From positions 39,697-103,696 of the forward strand of contig CALDUY010000024.1 of assembly GCA_937923405.1 (NCBI GenBank): a stretch of DNA of 64,000 nt, in the 5' to 3' direction. The notes below the pieces were generated by a model that had not been told where the DNA came from, did not search any database, and was given only the letters and a program-made list of their open reading frames with translations. This document shows, one piece after another, positions 47,148 to 56,634 of this stretch. The stretch's first letter is position 1. Each line of letters begins with the position of its first letter. The translations under genes and the position numbers were made by a program. Origin of the DNA: an uncultured Gemmataceae bacterium. Lineage in GTDB: Bacteria > Planctomycetota > Planctomycetia > Gemmatales > Gemmataceae.

Positions 47148-49982
47148 ATGACTCTGCTCTCACCTTTGTGGTTGATCCTATTGGCTCCGCTAGCGATTGC
47201 TTTACTGATTTGGCGGCCGCCAACTTTAATGTTATTGATACTGCGAGCTTGTACCTTTATGTTAATTCTTCTTGCACTTGCGGGGCTTTCGTTACGATTA
47301 CCGAGCCGATTAGGAACCGTTGTGATTGTAGCAGATCGTAGCTACTCTATGCCGGCCAGTAGTAGAGCCTTGCAGAAAGAAGCAATTCAGCTCATCCATT
47401 CTAAAATGTCGATGGAAGATCAACTGGCGGTCGTTGCCTTTGGGCAACAAGCCGTAATTGAGCATCCACCAAGCAATAAGCCCCTGTCCGAGTTCGAGTA
47501 TCAAGTAGGAGGCAATGCTTCTAATCTCGGTGAAGCAATTGAATTAGCCTTGTCGCTGATTCCTAGTGGTTCACCAGGTCGAATTCTGGTTCTATCGGAT
47601 GGCAAATACACGGGACGCGATCCACAATTACAAATCTCCAAGGCATTGGCTCGCAATGTAGCAATCGATTACCGACACATAGATCGTCCTGCAGCCAGTG
47701 ATCTAGCGATTGCTCGTATTGATGCTCCGTCGTCGGTGTCGCTAGGTGAATCATACTTGATGACAGCTTGGGTGTTTGCACCAACCACACAAGAAGTCAC
47801 GTTTGAACTCAAACGCGGCGAAGAAGTGATTTCAAAAGGTACTCGATCGTTAAATTCAGGGATGAATCGATTCGCTTTTCGCGATCGCGCTGATCAATTG
47901 GGAAATCAAACTTATCTGCTGAAAGTGATACCGACTGGATCAGCTGATCAGGATCCAGTAATCGAGAATAATCTGGCGCGATTTATCGTTGGAGTCAGCG
48001 GTCCTCGTCCTTTGTTACACGTAGCTGAATCTAAAAATTCTGGACTGGCTCGGTTACTTCGCCAAGGCAAACTCGCGCTTCATATGGCTCGACCAGAAGA
48101 AGTGAAGTGGACCTTGGACGAGCTATCGCGGTATTCAGCTGTCGTTCTAGAAAATGTATCAGCAGACAAGATTGGCAATGTCGGCATGGAAACCATCGCT
48201 TCCTGGGTGCGCGAAACCGGAGCGGGATTGATGATGACCGGGGGAAAAAGCTCCTATGGACCGGGCGGTTATTATAAATCTCCACTAGAACCGATTTTAC
48301 CCGTCTCAATGGAATTGCGCAATGAGCATCGCAAACTAGCTTTGGCTATTATGGTCGCTTTAGATCGATCTGGTTCAATGGCTGCCCCTGTCGCTGGAGG
48401 CAAAGTTAAGATGGATCTGGCCAATATCGGCACAGCTCAAGTGCTCGAGATGCTTGGTCCTCAGGACGAATTCGGTTGCATAGCCGTAGACACGGCGGTT
48501 CATGTAGTTGTACCATTTGGTCCAATCGATACCAAAAACAAAGCCTCGCATCGAGGAAAGATTCTAGGAATTCGCTCGCAGGGTGGCGGAATCTATGTTT
48601 ACGAGGCACTTTCTGCCTGCGCGGAATTATTACTGAAAGCGAAATCAGGAACGAAACACATCATCTTGTTTTCCGATGCTCAGGACTCGGAAATGCCTGG
48701 TGCTTATCAACAGTTGTTAGAGAAGTGTTCTCAGGCTGGCATCACGGTTAGCGTGATTGGCTTGGGCAAAGAGACGGACAAGGACGGCGAACTGCTTAAA
48801 GACATTGCCAAACGCGGAAATGGGCGGATCTTTTTTTCGGATAATCCCGAAGAGTTGCCTCGACTATTTGCGCAAGATACCTTTGTCGTAGCTCGAAATA
48901 CCTTCATTGAAGCCGAAAAAGGCAAAGTAATCGGCATTCGGCACATGCCCGGATTGGCTTCGGTCATCGATCAAACTCTACCGTCACCTCCTCAATTAGG
49001 AATTGGTGGTTACAATCTCTGCTATTTACGTCCAGGAGCAACGTTGGGTACGGTCACGCTCGATGAGTATAAAGCACCGACGTTGGCGACATGGCGTGCC
49101 GGGGCGGGACGGGTAGTGTGCTATACCGGTGAAGCGGACGGAAACTATGCTGGGAACATGCCAAACTATGCTCAGGTAGGTGAGTATTACACCAGTTTAG
49201 CTCGGTGGGCGGCAGGTGCTGCTAATCCACTGCCGACCTCTATGTTGTTGACACAAGAGATCCGTGATGGAGTAAATATTATCCAGTTGCACCTTGATCC
49301 AGAGCGGGAGCGCGAACTGTTTGCGACCTTGCCCAAAGTGACCACTCTAAAAAGCCAACCTGGACAGGCCCCGCGCGTTGAGCAAAGTTTGCTTCGTTGG
49401 ACAGGTGCGGATACCCTCGCATTGGAAGTTCCAGTTGAAAGCGGGGAGAGCACGTTGTGTACCGTGGAAGTGCCTGGATACGATCGTGTTGCTTTACCGC
49501 CAGTTTGTGTTCCCTATTCTCCGGAGTTCAAGCCTATGCAATCCGATCGAGGGCTGATCACTTTGGAACGCCTGGGCCGTGCTACCGGTGGCCAAGAGCG
49601 ACTCGATCTTCCCGGAATATGGAAAGATTTGCCACGTCAGGAGCGGTTTATCCCCATGGCACGTTGGTTATTGCTTGCCGCTCTGATTTTGTTGCTACTT
49701 GAGGTTCTTGAGCGTAGGACCGGATTGCTCAGTTCCTGGTCATCACGAAAATTGGAACGTTCAGCAGAGCCGGAAAACGCTCGTTCAATCGCGTGGAAGA
49801 CTAAAGCGATGCTCCCGAAAGTTGAGCCGCAAGGAAACTCATCGACAATCGAGGTAACTCGAATCGGGCAGACTTCTCCGGCCAAGCCAGCGGAGACTGC
49901 AGCCTCGCTGCCTGAAGATGGTAGCGATTTAATGGAGGCATTACGAAAAGCTCGCCAACGATCACGCGGCCGAAGGGATTAG
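47148..49982 (+). CDS. Double-VWA membrane protein with GATase-like segment
   Basis: 944 aa. Helices at about 5-22 and 28-48; first VWA domain from VVIVADRSYSMPASS (60-75), second from IMVALDRSGSMAAP (about 400-415) with the classical DxSxS. Between them a segment with VRETGAGLMMTGGKSSYGPGG resembles the class I glutamine amidotransferase-like domain known from related proteins. A final helix at about 842-862 and an Arg-rich tail. The last four bases (TTAG) overlap the convergent hydrolase gene. Probably the last member of the cluster; function follows the complex. Confidence 0.9.
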   Translation: MTLLSPLWLILLAPLAIALLIWRPPTLMLLILRACTFMLILLALAGLSLRLPSRLGTVVIVADRSYSMPASSRALQKEAIQLIHSKMSMEDQLAVVAFGQQAVIEHPPSNKPLSEFEYQVGGNASNLGEAIELALSLIPSGSPGRILVLSDGKYTGRDPQLQISKALARNVAIDYRHIDRPAASDLAIARIDAPSSVSLGESYLMTAWVFAPTTQEVTFELKRGEEVISKGTRSLNSGMNRFAFRDRADQLGNQTYLLKVIPTGSADQDPVIENNLARFIVGVSGPRPLLHVAESKNSGLARLLRQGKLALHMARPEEVKWTLDELSRYSAVVLENVSADKIGNVGMETIASWVRETGAGLMMTGGKSSYGPGGYYKSPLEPILPVSMELRNEHRKLALAIMVALDRSGSMAAPVAGGKVKMDLANIGTAQVLEMLGPQDEFGCIAVDTAVHVVVPFGPIDTKNKASHRGKILGIRSQGGGIYVYEALSACAELLLKAKSGTKHIILFSDAQDSEMPGAYQQLLEKCSQAGITVSVIGLGKETDKDGELLKDIAKRGNGRIFFSDNPEELPRLFAQDTFVVARNTFIEAEKGKVIGIRHMPGLASVIDQTLPSPPQLGIGGYNLCYLRPGATLGTVTLDEYKAPTLATWRAGAGRVVCYTGEADGNYAGNMPNYAQVGEYYTSLARWAAGAANPLPTSMLLTQEIRDGVNIIQLHLDPERERELFATLPKVTTLKSQPGQAPRVEQSLLRWTGADTLALEVPVESGESTLCTVEVPGYDRVALPPVCVPYSPEFKPMQSDRGLITLERLGRATGGQERLDLPGIWKDLPRQERFIPMARWLLLAALILLLLEVLERRTGLLSSWSSRKLERSAEPENARSIAWKTKAMLPKVEPQGNSSTIEVTRIGQTSPAKPAETAASLPEDGSDLMEALRKARQRSRGRRD

Positions 49983-51907
49983 CGCGGTTGGGAGCCACCT
50001 ACTCGTTGGATCGTCTGATGGCGAGCGTCGTGTTCTCGAGCATGTTCTCGAAGAATTCGAGCGATTTCAAGGATCGCTAATGGATGCTGATGAACATGAT
50101 AATGATCGGCATCAACAACTAATTCGCTCTCCACCGCGTCCAGATGGGCGCTAGCATAGGGTACAACGCCATCACTGGGTTGACGATAGCCACCGCCTAG
50201 CAATCGCTCGATCAACAAATCACTTCGTCGGGTGACGCCAATCACTGAGTGGTATTTTACGCTGCTGGGTTTTGGGCGAGCCGCAATTAACTGTAGAGCT
50301 GGCGAGTCAGGAGCTAGCAGGTCAACGCTCGTGACCCGTTGCTGATTCAGTGAATCGACTAACTCCGGGTTTTCCTCGGCGAGGTCAGCCTTGATGCGAA
50401 CGATTTCACCGGGAATGCCTGCTAACCAAGCTCCTAGTCGACCAATCGGCGATGGACTTAATTTGCTTCCACGATGCGGAGTGGCTAGATACACAGCCCG
50501 TGTGACCGTTGATTGTCGCTCGAAATAGAACGTGTTGCGAAGCTCAGCTCTTGTCTGAGGTTGCATCCGAAGTTGATCGAATGGCGTGGACGAGACCACT
50601 TTCCAGAAATCGTCTCCACCATCCACGGTCATCAGTCGAGAGACAAGCCCTCCCATACTATGCCCGATGATAACTATATCTTCGAGAGCGGGATCTTCGT
50701 GTTTGGGATCCAGGGCTTCACGCATTTTGCGGAGTTCGACGCGCAAGTCTGCGGCTGTGGCCAGATAAGGATTACCCGTAGGATAGAAGTATACCCAGAA
50801 TTGAAAGCGTTTCCGAATTTCTGGATCCGCTTGTAAATCGTTGAACAGAGGAGCCCAAGTGACTGGCGAGCCAAGGAGGCCATGGACCAAGATCACGGGG
50901 ATTCGTCCTGGTTCATAGGGTTCCAGCGTGTGCAATCCCTGTTTTTTCTCCAGATAATCCGGACGCAAAAAGCCGAGATAGCCATCAGCATCGAGACGCG
51001 AACGGGCTAAATAGTAAGCCAGTGGAGTCGTTAGATCGCTTTCTAAGGGAACCTTGCGATCACCCACTTGCACGGTCTGAATTGTCAATGGATTAATGAG
51101 TTCTAATTGCCCCGCGCGGCGGTCTCGAAGATCGGCCAACGTTCCCTCAAATCGGAAAAATGCCGTCATTGGAAAACTGACTTGTAATGGATAATAGGCA
51201 TGAGGTGGTCGAGGAGCTTCGCCATCGCGACAACCAATCAACGGGACTCCTAGCCCATAAGTGCGGTGATGATTGGCTAGACCGGATACAGTGAACTCCG
51301 AACAGAGTTGCAGAGGGCCAAACTCTTCGGGGGCATATCGAAACCCTGTATGTACCACTTTCAGTGTAATTGCTTCTTCACCTTCACGCGCGGGTAAGAC
51401 GAGACCTTGTCGAGGATCTAGTTGGCCCACACGCTGAGCGGCGGCGATGCATTTGGCCAAACCAGCGTTGTACAAATCGCACGCCAAGCGGAATCTGGGG
51501 TCGAAGACTTCTCCGGAGAAACGAGTCTCGCCACCGAAGAGATAATGGTAGGCGTAACCGGCGCACAAGTAGTAGAATACGCTCGCTTCGGGGTCGGAAC
51601 GGCGTTCTGCCCGTGTACCTCGAACATAGTTGACTTCCGCAAGGGCATACAACAATTCCGGCTTAGGATCGACGCTGGCTTCTCCGTGCAATTTAGCTGA
51701 CAGTTCTGCCATTCGCGAGGGATAGAAACCGTCGAGATTATACTGTCGGATTGTCTGCAGCGTGCGCGGCGAAAGCTCCTGTCCAGAAATGGCATTGACG
51801 CGCCAGGTTTCGGCAACGCTAGGCCCCTCCGCTCGCTCTACGCGCACTCCCGCGCATCCTAGGAGCAAAACGGGCAACACAATGATGATAGTCATTCTTG
51901 GTTTCAT
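49979..51907 (-). CDS. Lipoprotein alpha/beta hydrolase (lipase/esterase-like)
   Basis: 642 aa. Lipobox LLLGCAG near residues 15-20 indicates a lipid-anchored exported protein. The N-terminal 300 residues are a helical/beta accessory part; the hydrolase fold begins at IPVILVHGLLGSPVTWAPL (oxyanion region) and has the nucleophile elbow GHSMGG (Ser about 416), and a late catalytic Asp/His pair in DGVVPY...DADHYHVHQHP. Similar proteins occur in many planctomycetes. Natural substrate unknown. Convergent, stop-overlapping with the VWA operon. Confidence 0.85.
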   Translation of the reverse strand: MKPRMTIIIVLPVLLLGCAGVRVERAEGPSVAETWRVNAISGQELSPRTLQTIRQYNLDGFYPSRMAELSAKLHGEASVDPKPELLYALAEVNYVRGTRAERRSDPEASVFYYLCAGYAYHYLFGGETRFSGEVFDPRFRLACDLYNAGLAKCIAAAQRVGQLDPRQGLVLPAREGEEAITLKVVHTGFRYAPEEFGPLQLCSEFTVSGLANHHRTYGLGVPLIGCRDGEAPRPPHAYYPLQVSFPMTAFFRFEGTLADLRDRRAGQLELINPLTIQTVQVGDRKVPLESDLTTPLAYYLARSRLDADGYLGFLRPDYLEKKQGLHTLEPYEPGRIPVILVHGLLGSPVTWAPLFNDLQADPEIRKRFQFWVYFYPTGNPYLATAADLRVELRKMREALDPKHEDPALEDIVIIGHSMGGLVSRLMTVDGGDDFWKVVSSTPFDQLRMQPQTRAELRNTFYFERQSTVTRAVYLATPHRGSKLSPSPIGRLGAWLAGIPGEIVRIKADLAEENPELVDSLNQQRVTSVDLLAPDSPALQLIAARPKPSSVKYHSVIGVTRRSDLLIERLLGGGYRQPSDGVVPYASAHLDAVESELVVDADHYHVHQHPLAILEIARILREHAREHDARHQTIQRVGGSQPR

Positions 51908-52042
51908 GATCGCGGGACGATAAACACTCGCGCTGAATCGTCAAGCCGATCTTGTTTTTCTTCGGAGACTTTGTCATCTCGTGGTCACTCGTGGCAGGAA
52001 GCAGTCTCGAAGTTCGAGATCCAAGGATAGGAGAAACGGACG

Positions 52043-52633
52043 ATGAAGAAAAACAGCCTATTGACAATCGCAGTAGTGATTCTGACTGCTGGAGCAGTTT
52101 TGGCTCAACAGGTTGGTGTTCCAGGTAGTAACGTCAAGTATCATCCGGAGATCGAAGTGAACATCGGCGGCAAAACCACGCGGCTGGTGTTAACTGGTAC
52201 GGCACTTCGCACCAAATTAGTTGTAAATGTATATGCGATTGGAAGCTATGTAGAAAAGGGAAGTTCGGTATACAATGCGGAAAGCCTGGCAGCAGCGGAT
52301 GTGGCCAAACGGTTGCATCTAGTGATGGAACGCACTTTGGATGGTCGCGACATGGCCGAGGCGTTACGAAGTGCTATTCGTGCTAATTACGGCGAGCCAC
52401 AGTTTAATGAGGAGATCAATAGTTTAGTTCAGTACATGAACTCCACCTCCGTTCGCAAAGGCGATCATATTTTTTTGACGCATGTACCGGGAATCGGTTT
52501 GCAGATCAATGCTGCTGGCAAAGCAGACTTTCTCATCAAAAACGTCGCTTTTAGCAAGGCTGTCTGGGAGATTTATCTAGGTAAGAAGAACATCGGTGAA
52601 TCGATCAAGAAGGGGCTGACCTCTCGGCTCTAA
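52043..52633 (+). CDS. Secreted chalcone-isomerase-like domain protein
   Basis: 196 aa. Signal peptide residues 1-21 (LLTIAVVILTAGAVLA), GGAG before the ATG. The mature part has LTGTALRTKLVVNVYAIGSYV, the core signature of bacterial chalcone-isomerase-like proteins (Chalcone_3), and GIGLQINAAGKADFLIKNVAFSKAVWEIYLG-type end. These are thought to be lipid- or fatty-acid-binding relatives and do not make flavonoids. Monocistronic; divergent from the hydrolase. Confidence 0.85.
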   Translation: MKKNSLLTIAVVILTAGAVLAQQVGVPGSNVKYHPEIEVNIGGKTTRLVLTGTALRTKLVVNVYAIGSYVEKGSSVYNAESLAAADVAKRLHLVMERTLDGRDMAEALRSAIRANYGEPQFNEEINSLVQYMNSTSVRKGDHIFLTHVPGIGLQINAAGKADFLIKNVAFSKAVWEIYLGKKNIGESIKKGLTSRL

Positions 52634-52773
52634 TGCAGAAACGATCATGCGCGAGTCGAGTCAACCGCTCGACTCGTGTATGGAAGCAAGAGCAGACACT
52701 GTCAGTTCTTACACTGTGTAGATCTGCCTTTTCGGCTTGTGAAGATTTCGTCCAAAAAAGCGGAACGTGTCTC

Positions 52774-52802
52774 TTGTCAGCAGCCCTCGATACTGTTATA
52801 AA
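52774..52802 (+). promoter_or_regulatory. Promoter of the tRNA-Asp gene
   Basis: TTGTCA (52774-52779), 17-bp spacer, TATAAA (52797-52802), 18 bp before the mature tRNA 5' end. Good match for a sigma70-type promoter. Confidence 0.7.
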
Positions 52803-52819
52803 AACTTCCTCAACGAGTT

Positions 52820-52893
<74 letters not shown>

Positions 52894-52909
52894 CTAATGC
52901 CATCCGATG

Positions 52910-52946
52910 CAACCTGGTGCAAACGAGCGCCAGGTTGTTGTGTTTT
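52910..52946 (+). terminator. Intrinsic terminator of tRNA-Asp
   Basis: CAACCTGGTGC (52910-52920) and GCGCCAGGTTG (52927-52937) form an 11-bp stem (one G-T) with loop AAACGA, followed by TTGTGTTTT. Confidence 0.88.
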
Positions 52947-53357
52947 AAGGACTTGCGGCAAATCCTATTTCGGATCTCCCAAGCAGAGAATACTGTAGTT
53001 CTATACAGATACAATGCACATCGACGCGCTCAGTAGGTACGCTCGAACGAAACAGTCTTTTCCGCAGTGACTCAGATCACGAACTTTTCAGACACACCGC
53101 TGAGAGGGAGTTACAGATCCTGGCGCTTTTGATTTGCTCGAGACTTCTCAGCATCGAGTAGGGCTAGTTAGTATTCCCACTCCGGAGAATACATCTTGTT
53201 GCTTTTGGTCGTCCTTTCTTCCCTCTCCTGGACCTCTGGAACTTCTAGAACACCTAGATCAACTTTCGGGCGCAAAAACAGCGCGTTGGCTAGCTGTCAA
53301 ACGTCGTCTGGAACTTGCAGAACACCGAGGTCAACTTTTGGCAGCACTCCATTCCGT
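52947..53357 (+). other. Region without a clear gene; imperfect direct repeat
   Basis: 411 bp. Two related 37-bp stretches (CTGGAACTTCTAGAACACC.. at about 53232 and CTGGAACTTGCAGAACACC.. at about 53308) lie 76 bp apart. A TTG-started frame covers both (blocks PLELLEHLDQLSG and RLELAEHRGQLL) and runs on into the convergent propeller gene. Probably not a real gene, but the repeat could be a remnant. Confidence 0.35.
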
Positions 53358-55010
53358 TTACTCGTTCACGGGATCAAGCACCCACACTCCGCCGCCGGTC
53401 GATTCGACACCCGAGCCAACCCGATTGCCTGGCCAGTTGCCGAAGACTGCCACATACAGGCGACCCGTTTGGGGATGGATGCAAAGATCGAGCGGTTGAT
53501 TGAAGCGTAGTACCTTACCGTCGGGACCGACCAGGGGACGTTCATCGGTAACCGTTCCGGTTTTGTCGATCGCAAAAGACTGCACACAACGGCCGCCGGA
53601 AAAGTAGGCAATGAGGAGCCGTCCCTTAAGTGGGCCGTCAGCGGTATACTCGCACATACCGTTTGGGCTATTCCCTCCACCGGGCCGAAGATCATAAAGC
53701 AATGTTGGGTCGAAATGCTTTTCGGGTTTGATGCCCACGGGATAAGCCGGAATTTCCCAAGGATCCTTTTGAGCTGTTGGATTACCACCGAGCAATACAA
53801 ACTCGCCCCGGCTCGGATTGGGGTGGCCGTAGTATTTTCCCGGTACCACCCGGCATAACGCTTCGTGCGGCATCGCTGTAATTGCCGGAATCCCTTCCGT
53901 TTTCGGTGTTGTAACTCCGCCGCCAATGCTATTGGCATTGGTAGCAGTAAAGAGATGACCTGATGAATGCCAACACAGGCCGAGCGCGTTGCGCAAGCCT
54001 GTGGCGTACAACCGAACCGGAGCATCCGACCGGCGCGGATCATAGCTGATCGGCGCGGCAGTAGTCACATCACATGGTAACTTGCCACTGTTGAACTTTG
54101 GATTACGAACGTCAGCGACAATCACTGCTGCACTAAGCAGGCTTTCCGAGGCTCCCCAATTCGGGCTTCCACCCAAGGTCGCTACTCCGCCAACCGACTG
54201 ATACAACTTCCCGTCCGGTCCGAAAGCGAGTTGATTTGGCTGATGCTCGAGTTCTTCTGGGCACGGCAACCCAACAATCACGTCCTGAATAACAGGTTTG
54301 CGTGTGCATTCGACAGTTGGAAGCGTTACCTTGCTAATCCGTCCTGCCCATGTACCGCTTTTCCGTCGAGCATGACTGACCCACACCGTCAAGTTAGTCG
54401 CCGTTGCATCAGGATCAAAACAGAGACCGATTATCTGCTGACCTTTAAGAGTAACTATTGTCTCAGAACGGATAGGTTTGCCGTCTTTAGCGAGTCGATA
54501 GCGAACAATTGCTCCATGAACGTCGACAAGATAAAGATTCCCGTCCGGACCAATCCGAAGACTCGTCACCTGGCCGCGTCGTTCAATTTCTTGTGCATGA
54601 AACTTAAACAGGGGTCCGTCAATTTGCTGCAAGCCGGTGCGAAACGACCAGCGGTACGCTACTAACTTCTTTCCATTTTGTCCGACGATACCATCGGTCA
54701 GTTCAACGGTGTAAGAGTGGCTCTCTCCGAGTTGATGCGTGGGGGTGAGAGTTGCGACCCCCCCAGTTAAGTCACAGTTCACCGAACCTGAGACGGGCTT
54801 GCCTGCATTATCGAGCAGTCGGAAGGTCTTGGTCGTGACGGTCTCAGCTTTCACCGGAGTCGTGAATTGCACGCGAATGACTGCTAGGGGAGATACATCT
54901 TTAGCCGAAGGCTGCGGAATTGGCGATTCACTTGAAATGAAGACTTTCGGTGCATCGGCCCGAATCCCGCATGGCATCACGAGTAACAACAACTGAGCCA
55001 GACCAAACAT
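53358..55010 (-). CDS. Exported Ig-like / PQQ-dehydrogenase-type beta-propeller protein
   Basis: 550 aa from ATG 55010, chosen because GAGGTG lies five bases upstream (an in-frame ATG at 55031 is the alternative). Signal peptide residues 1-18. An SbsA-type Ig-like domain (about 35-125, VTTKTFRLLDNAGKPVSG) precedes a TolB/soluble-glucose-dehydrogenase-like propeller (about 140-545) with LRIGPDGNLYLVD, LAFGPDGKLYQSVGG and LYATGLRNALGLCWH. The RNA-side ligands for PQQ are not fully identifiable, so enzyme activity is uncertain. Planctomycetes have many related proteins. Confidence 0.83.
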   Translation of the reverse strand: MFGLAQLLLLVMPCGIRADAPKVFISSESPIPQPSAKDVSPLAVIRVQFTTPVKAETVTTKTFRLLDNAGKPVSGSVNCDLTGGVATLTPTHQLGESHSYTVELTDGIVGQNGKKLVAYRWSFRTGLQQIDGPLFKFHAQEIERRGQVTSLRIGPDGNLYLVDVHGAIVRYRLAKDGKPIRSETIVTLKGQQIIGLCFDPDATATNLTVWVSHARRKSGTWAGRISKVTLPTVECTRKPVIQDVIVGLPCPEELEHQPNQLAFGPDGKLYQSVGGVATLGGSPNWGASESLLSAAVIVADVRNPKFNSGKLPCDVTTAAPISYDPRRSDAPVRLYATGLRNALGLCWHSSGHLFTATNANSIGGGVTTPKTEGIPAITAMPHEALCRVVPGKYYGHPNPSRGEFVLLGGNPTAQKDPWEIPAYPVGIKPEKHFDPTLLYDLRPGGGNSPNGMCEYTADGPLKGRLLIAYFSGGRCVQSFAIDKTGTVTDERPLVGPDGKVLRFNQPLDLCIHPQTGRLYVAVFGNWPGNRVGSGVESTGGGVWVLDPVNE

Positions 55011-55115
55011 GTTGCACCTCGATGCGAGCAAAGCTAATTCAACTGCGCTCAGCTTTGTAACACCTTGCTTTGAATAATACTAGCAGCTATTCCAGTGGGC
55101 TGAGTAGTATAAGAT

Positions 55116-55162
55116 ACGATTGTCATCCTGCGTTCGGTGTTTCAGACCATCGCGACAATCGT
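55116..55162. repeat. 9-bp inverted repeat in divergent intergenic region
   Basis: ACGATTGTC (55116-55124) inverted as GACAATCGT (55154-55162), 29-bp loop. It lies between the divergent propeller and the 55275 gene; could be a regulator site or chance. Confidence 0.35.
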
Positions 55163-55274
55163 CTCCAACCAAACACGATCCCAATCACTGTGATCGAACA
55201 TCATCCGCGATAGCTCGATAATCTCTGTGAAAGTCACGAGATTGAGCTAAACCATTGAGAGTCAGTTTCTCAGA

Positions 55275-55856
55275 ATGAATATTGCACCAGCTCAAGAGGA
55301 TGCGATGAACAACACGACGGCTGACTACGGGCCGCACACCGAAGCCGTACTTGACTTGCTCCAGTGGATCGAGAGCGGCGAGTTGTTGCAGTTTAAGAAG
55401 CCGCTTCCGCAGGGGTGCATTCCAATCGCAGATTTTGAACAATCCCAGACGTTGGCATCCGACCAAGGTGAGACACCGGGGATCATCGACTGGGTGGAAA
55501 TTCGAAATCAGGCCGATGCGTTGATGTACCCGGTCGGCTTACTCGACACTCCGGCGTGGGCCACTTACAAGGGCGCGATCTCGGGCCTGTTGTCGCAAGT
55601 GGCGAATCGAGTCGATGCCGCCCTCCCTGACGATTACCGCGACATCATCGACGACGTGATCGCCGACCTGCATGCTTGCGCCCGGTGTCTCGCCGTGCAT
55701 GGGCGGCTGGACCCATTCCACGAGCGGCTCTTGCAAGCCTACTCGTGTGGCGGCTGGCCCTGCGGCTGTACCGGAACCATGCCTGGACTGCATGATACGG
55801 TCGGGGATGAGTGGCATCTCTACGTCTTCTGGCGAGATGATCAACAGGTTAGCTGA
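55275..55856 (+). CDS. Conserved-looking hypothetical protein
   Basis: 193 aa, or 183 aa from the ATG at 55305. Acidic, helical, no signal. The central part (GLLSQVANRVDAALPDDYRDII) looks helical and the end has CARCLAVHG and a Cys/Gly-rich GGWPCGCTGTMPG, which resembles late motifs in small planctomycete proteins. Family not recognised. Begins the accessory right arm of the window. Confidence 0.6.
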   Translation: MNIAPAQEDAMNNTTADYGPHTEAVLDLLQWIESGELLQFKKPLPQGCIPIADFEQSQTLASDQGETPGIIDWVEIRNQADALMYPVGLLDTPAWATYKGAISGLLSQVANRVDAALPDDYRDIIDDVIADLHACARCLAVHGRLDPFHERLLQAYSCGGWPCGCTGTMPGLHDTVGDEWHLYVFWRDDQQVS

Positions 55857-56000
55857 GCCGCGCTTCTGGGCACTCGAGCGACAAAGAAGGTTTTTAATTG
55901 AGCCGTGACGCTCGATGCGTGCCTTCCCGTAGCATAGATAGGGTGAACACTGTGGACTTTACAACTCGATGGTATTGTTGATTGGTGGTGATAATAGCCG

Positions 56001-56243
56001 ATGACGTTAGAGGTTGAATGCAATGAAATTGCTCCAGGGGTTTGGAAACCGCCGTTCAAAGGCACCTCAACTTTTGCTACACCACCTATGACGGCAGGTG
56101 ACCTTGCCGAGGTGGATTTTCGTCGATGGGCATTTCGGAATTCGGATCAAATTTCCCGACCGACAGATCTTTTATTTGATGACGGTAACTGGGGCACAGT
56201 TTTTACCCCAGGAGATAACATGATTCCCCCGTATGCTAGGTGA
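56001..56243 (+). CDS. Small hypothetical protein
   Basis: 80 aa with ATG start and a modest GGTGG-type site. Sequence VWKPPFKGTSTFATPP and LLFDDGNWGTVF look protein-like, but no family is recognised. It is directly followed by another small gene. Real, though small, is only slightly more likely than not. Confidence 0.4.
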   Translation: MTLEVECNEIAPGVWKPPFKGTSTFATPPMTAGDLAEVDFRRWAFRNSDQISRPTDLLFDDGNWGTVFTPGDNMIPPYAR

Positions 56244-56267
56244 CCACTCTTGCCAACAAAAACTAAC

Positions 56268-56555
56268 ATGAGTGTTTCCCCTTTCTCTTGCCGGGATGTA
56301 AAAGTTGTCCTGTTCTGGCTAGCTAGTGGTGTTATTATCGGGGTGTTCATCACTCTTCTCTTCTGGTGTGGAGACCTGCTAGTGAATGGGCAGAGCCTTC
56401 GCGAAGCACTTGGAGGAGAGGTTGAAGACGCCTGGGGCACATTACAAGCCTTGATAGTGTTAGGAAGTCTGGTCGGTGCCAGTGTCGGGTTCTTGCATGG
56501 ATTCAGACGAGTGTTAACCCAGCACAAGGATGAGAAGGAACTGGAACAGGGCTGA
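56268..56555 (+). CDS. Small two-helix membrane protein
   Basis: 95 aa from ATG 56268 (TTG 56250 possible). Hydrophobic helices at about 15-38 (VVLFWLASGVIIGVFITLLFW) and 62-80, charged end HKDEKELEQG. It lies 25 bp after the previous small ORF. Function unknown. Confidence 0.55.
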   Translation: MSVSPFSCRDVKVVLFWLASGVIIGVFITLLFWCGDLLVNGQSLREALGGEVEDAWGTLQALIVLGSLVGASVGFLHGFRRVLTQHKDEKELEQG

Positions 56556-56564
56556 TCGCGGTTT

Positions 56565-56616
56565 GACGACACACCAATCAAATGCACCGAGACGACACAC
56601 CAATCAAATGCGCCGA
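56565..56616. repeat. 26-bp tandem duplication
   Basis: Two adjacent copies of GACGACACACCAATCAAATG plus CACCGA/CGCCGA, 26 bp each with one difference. It lies between the membrane ORF and the alkylsulfatase remnant, at what may be an insertion or deletion scar. Confidence 0.8.
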
Positions 56617-56634
56617 CTTGTGGTGCGGCGTACC

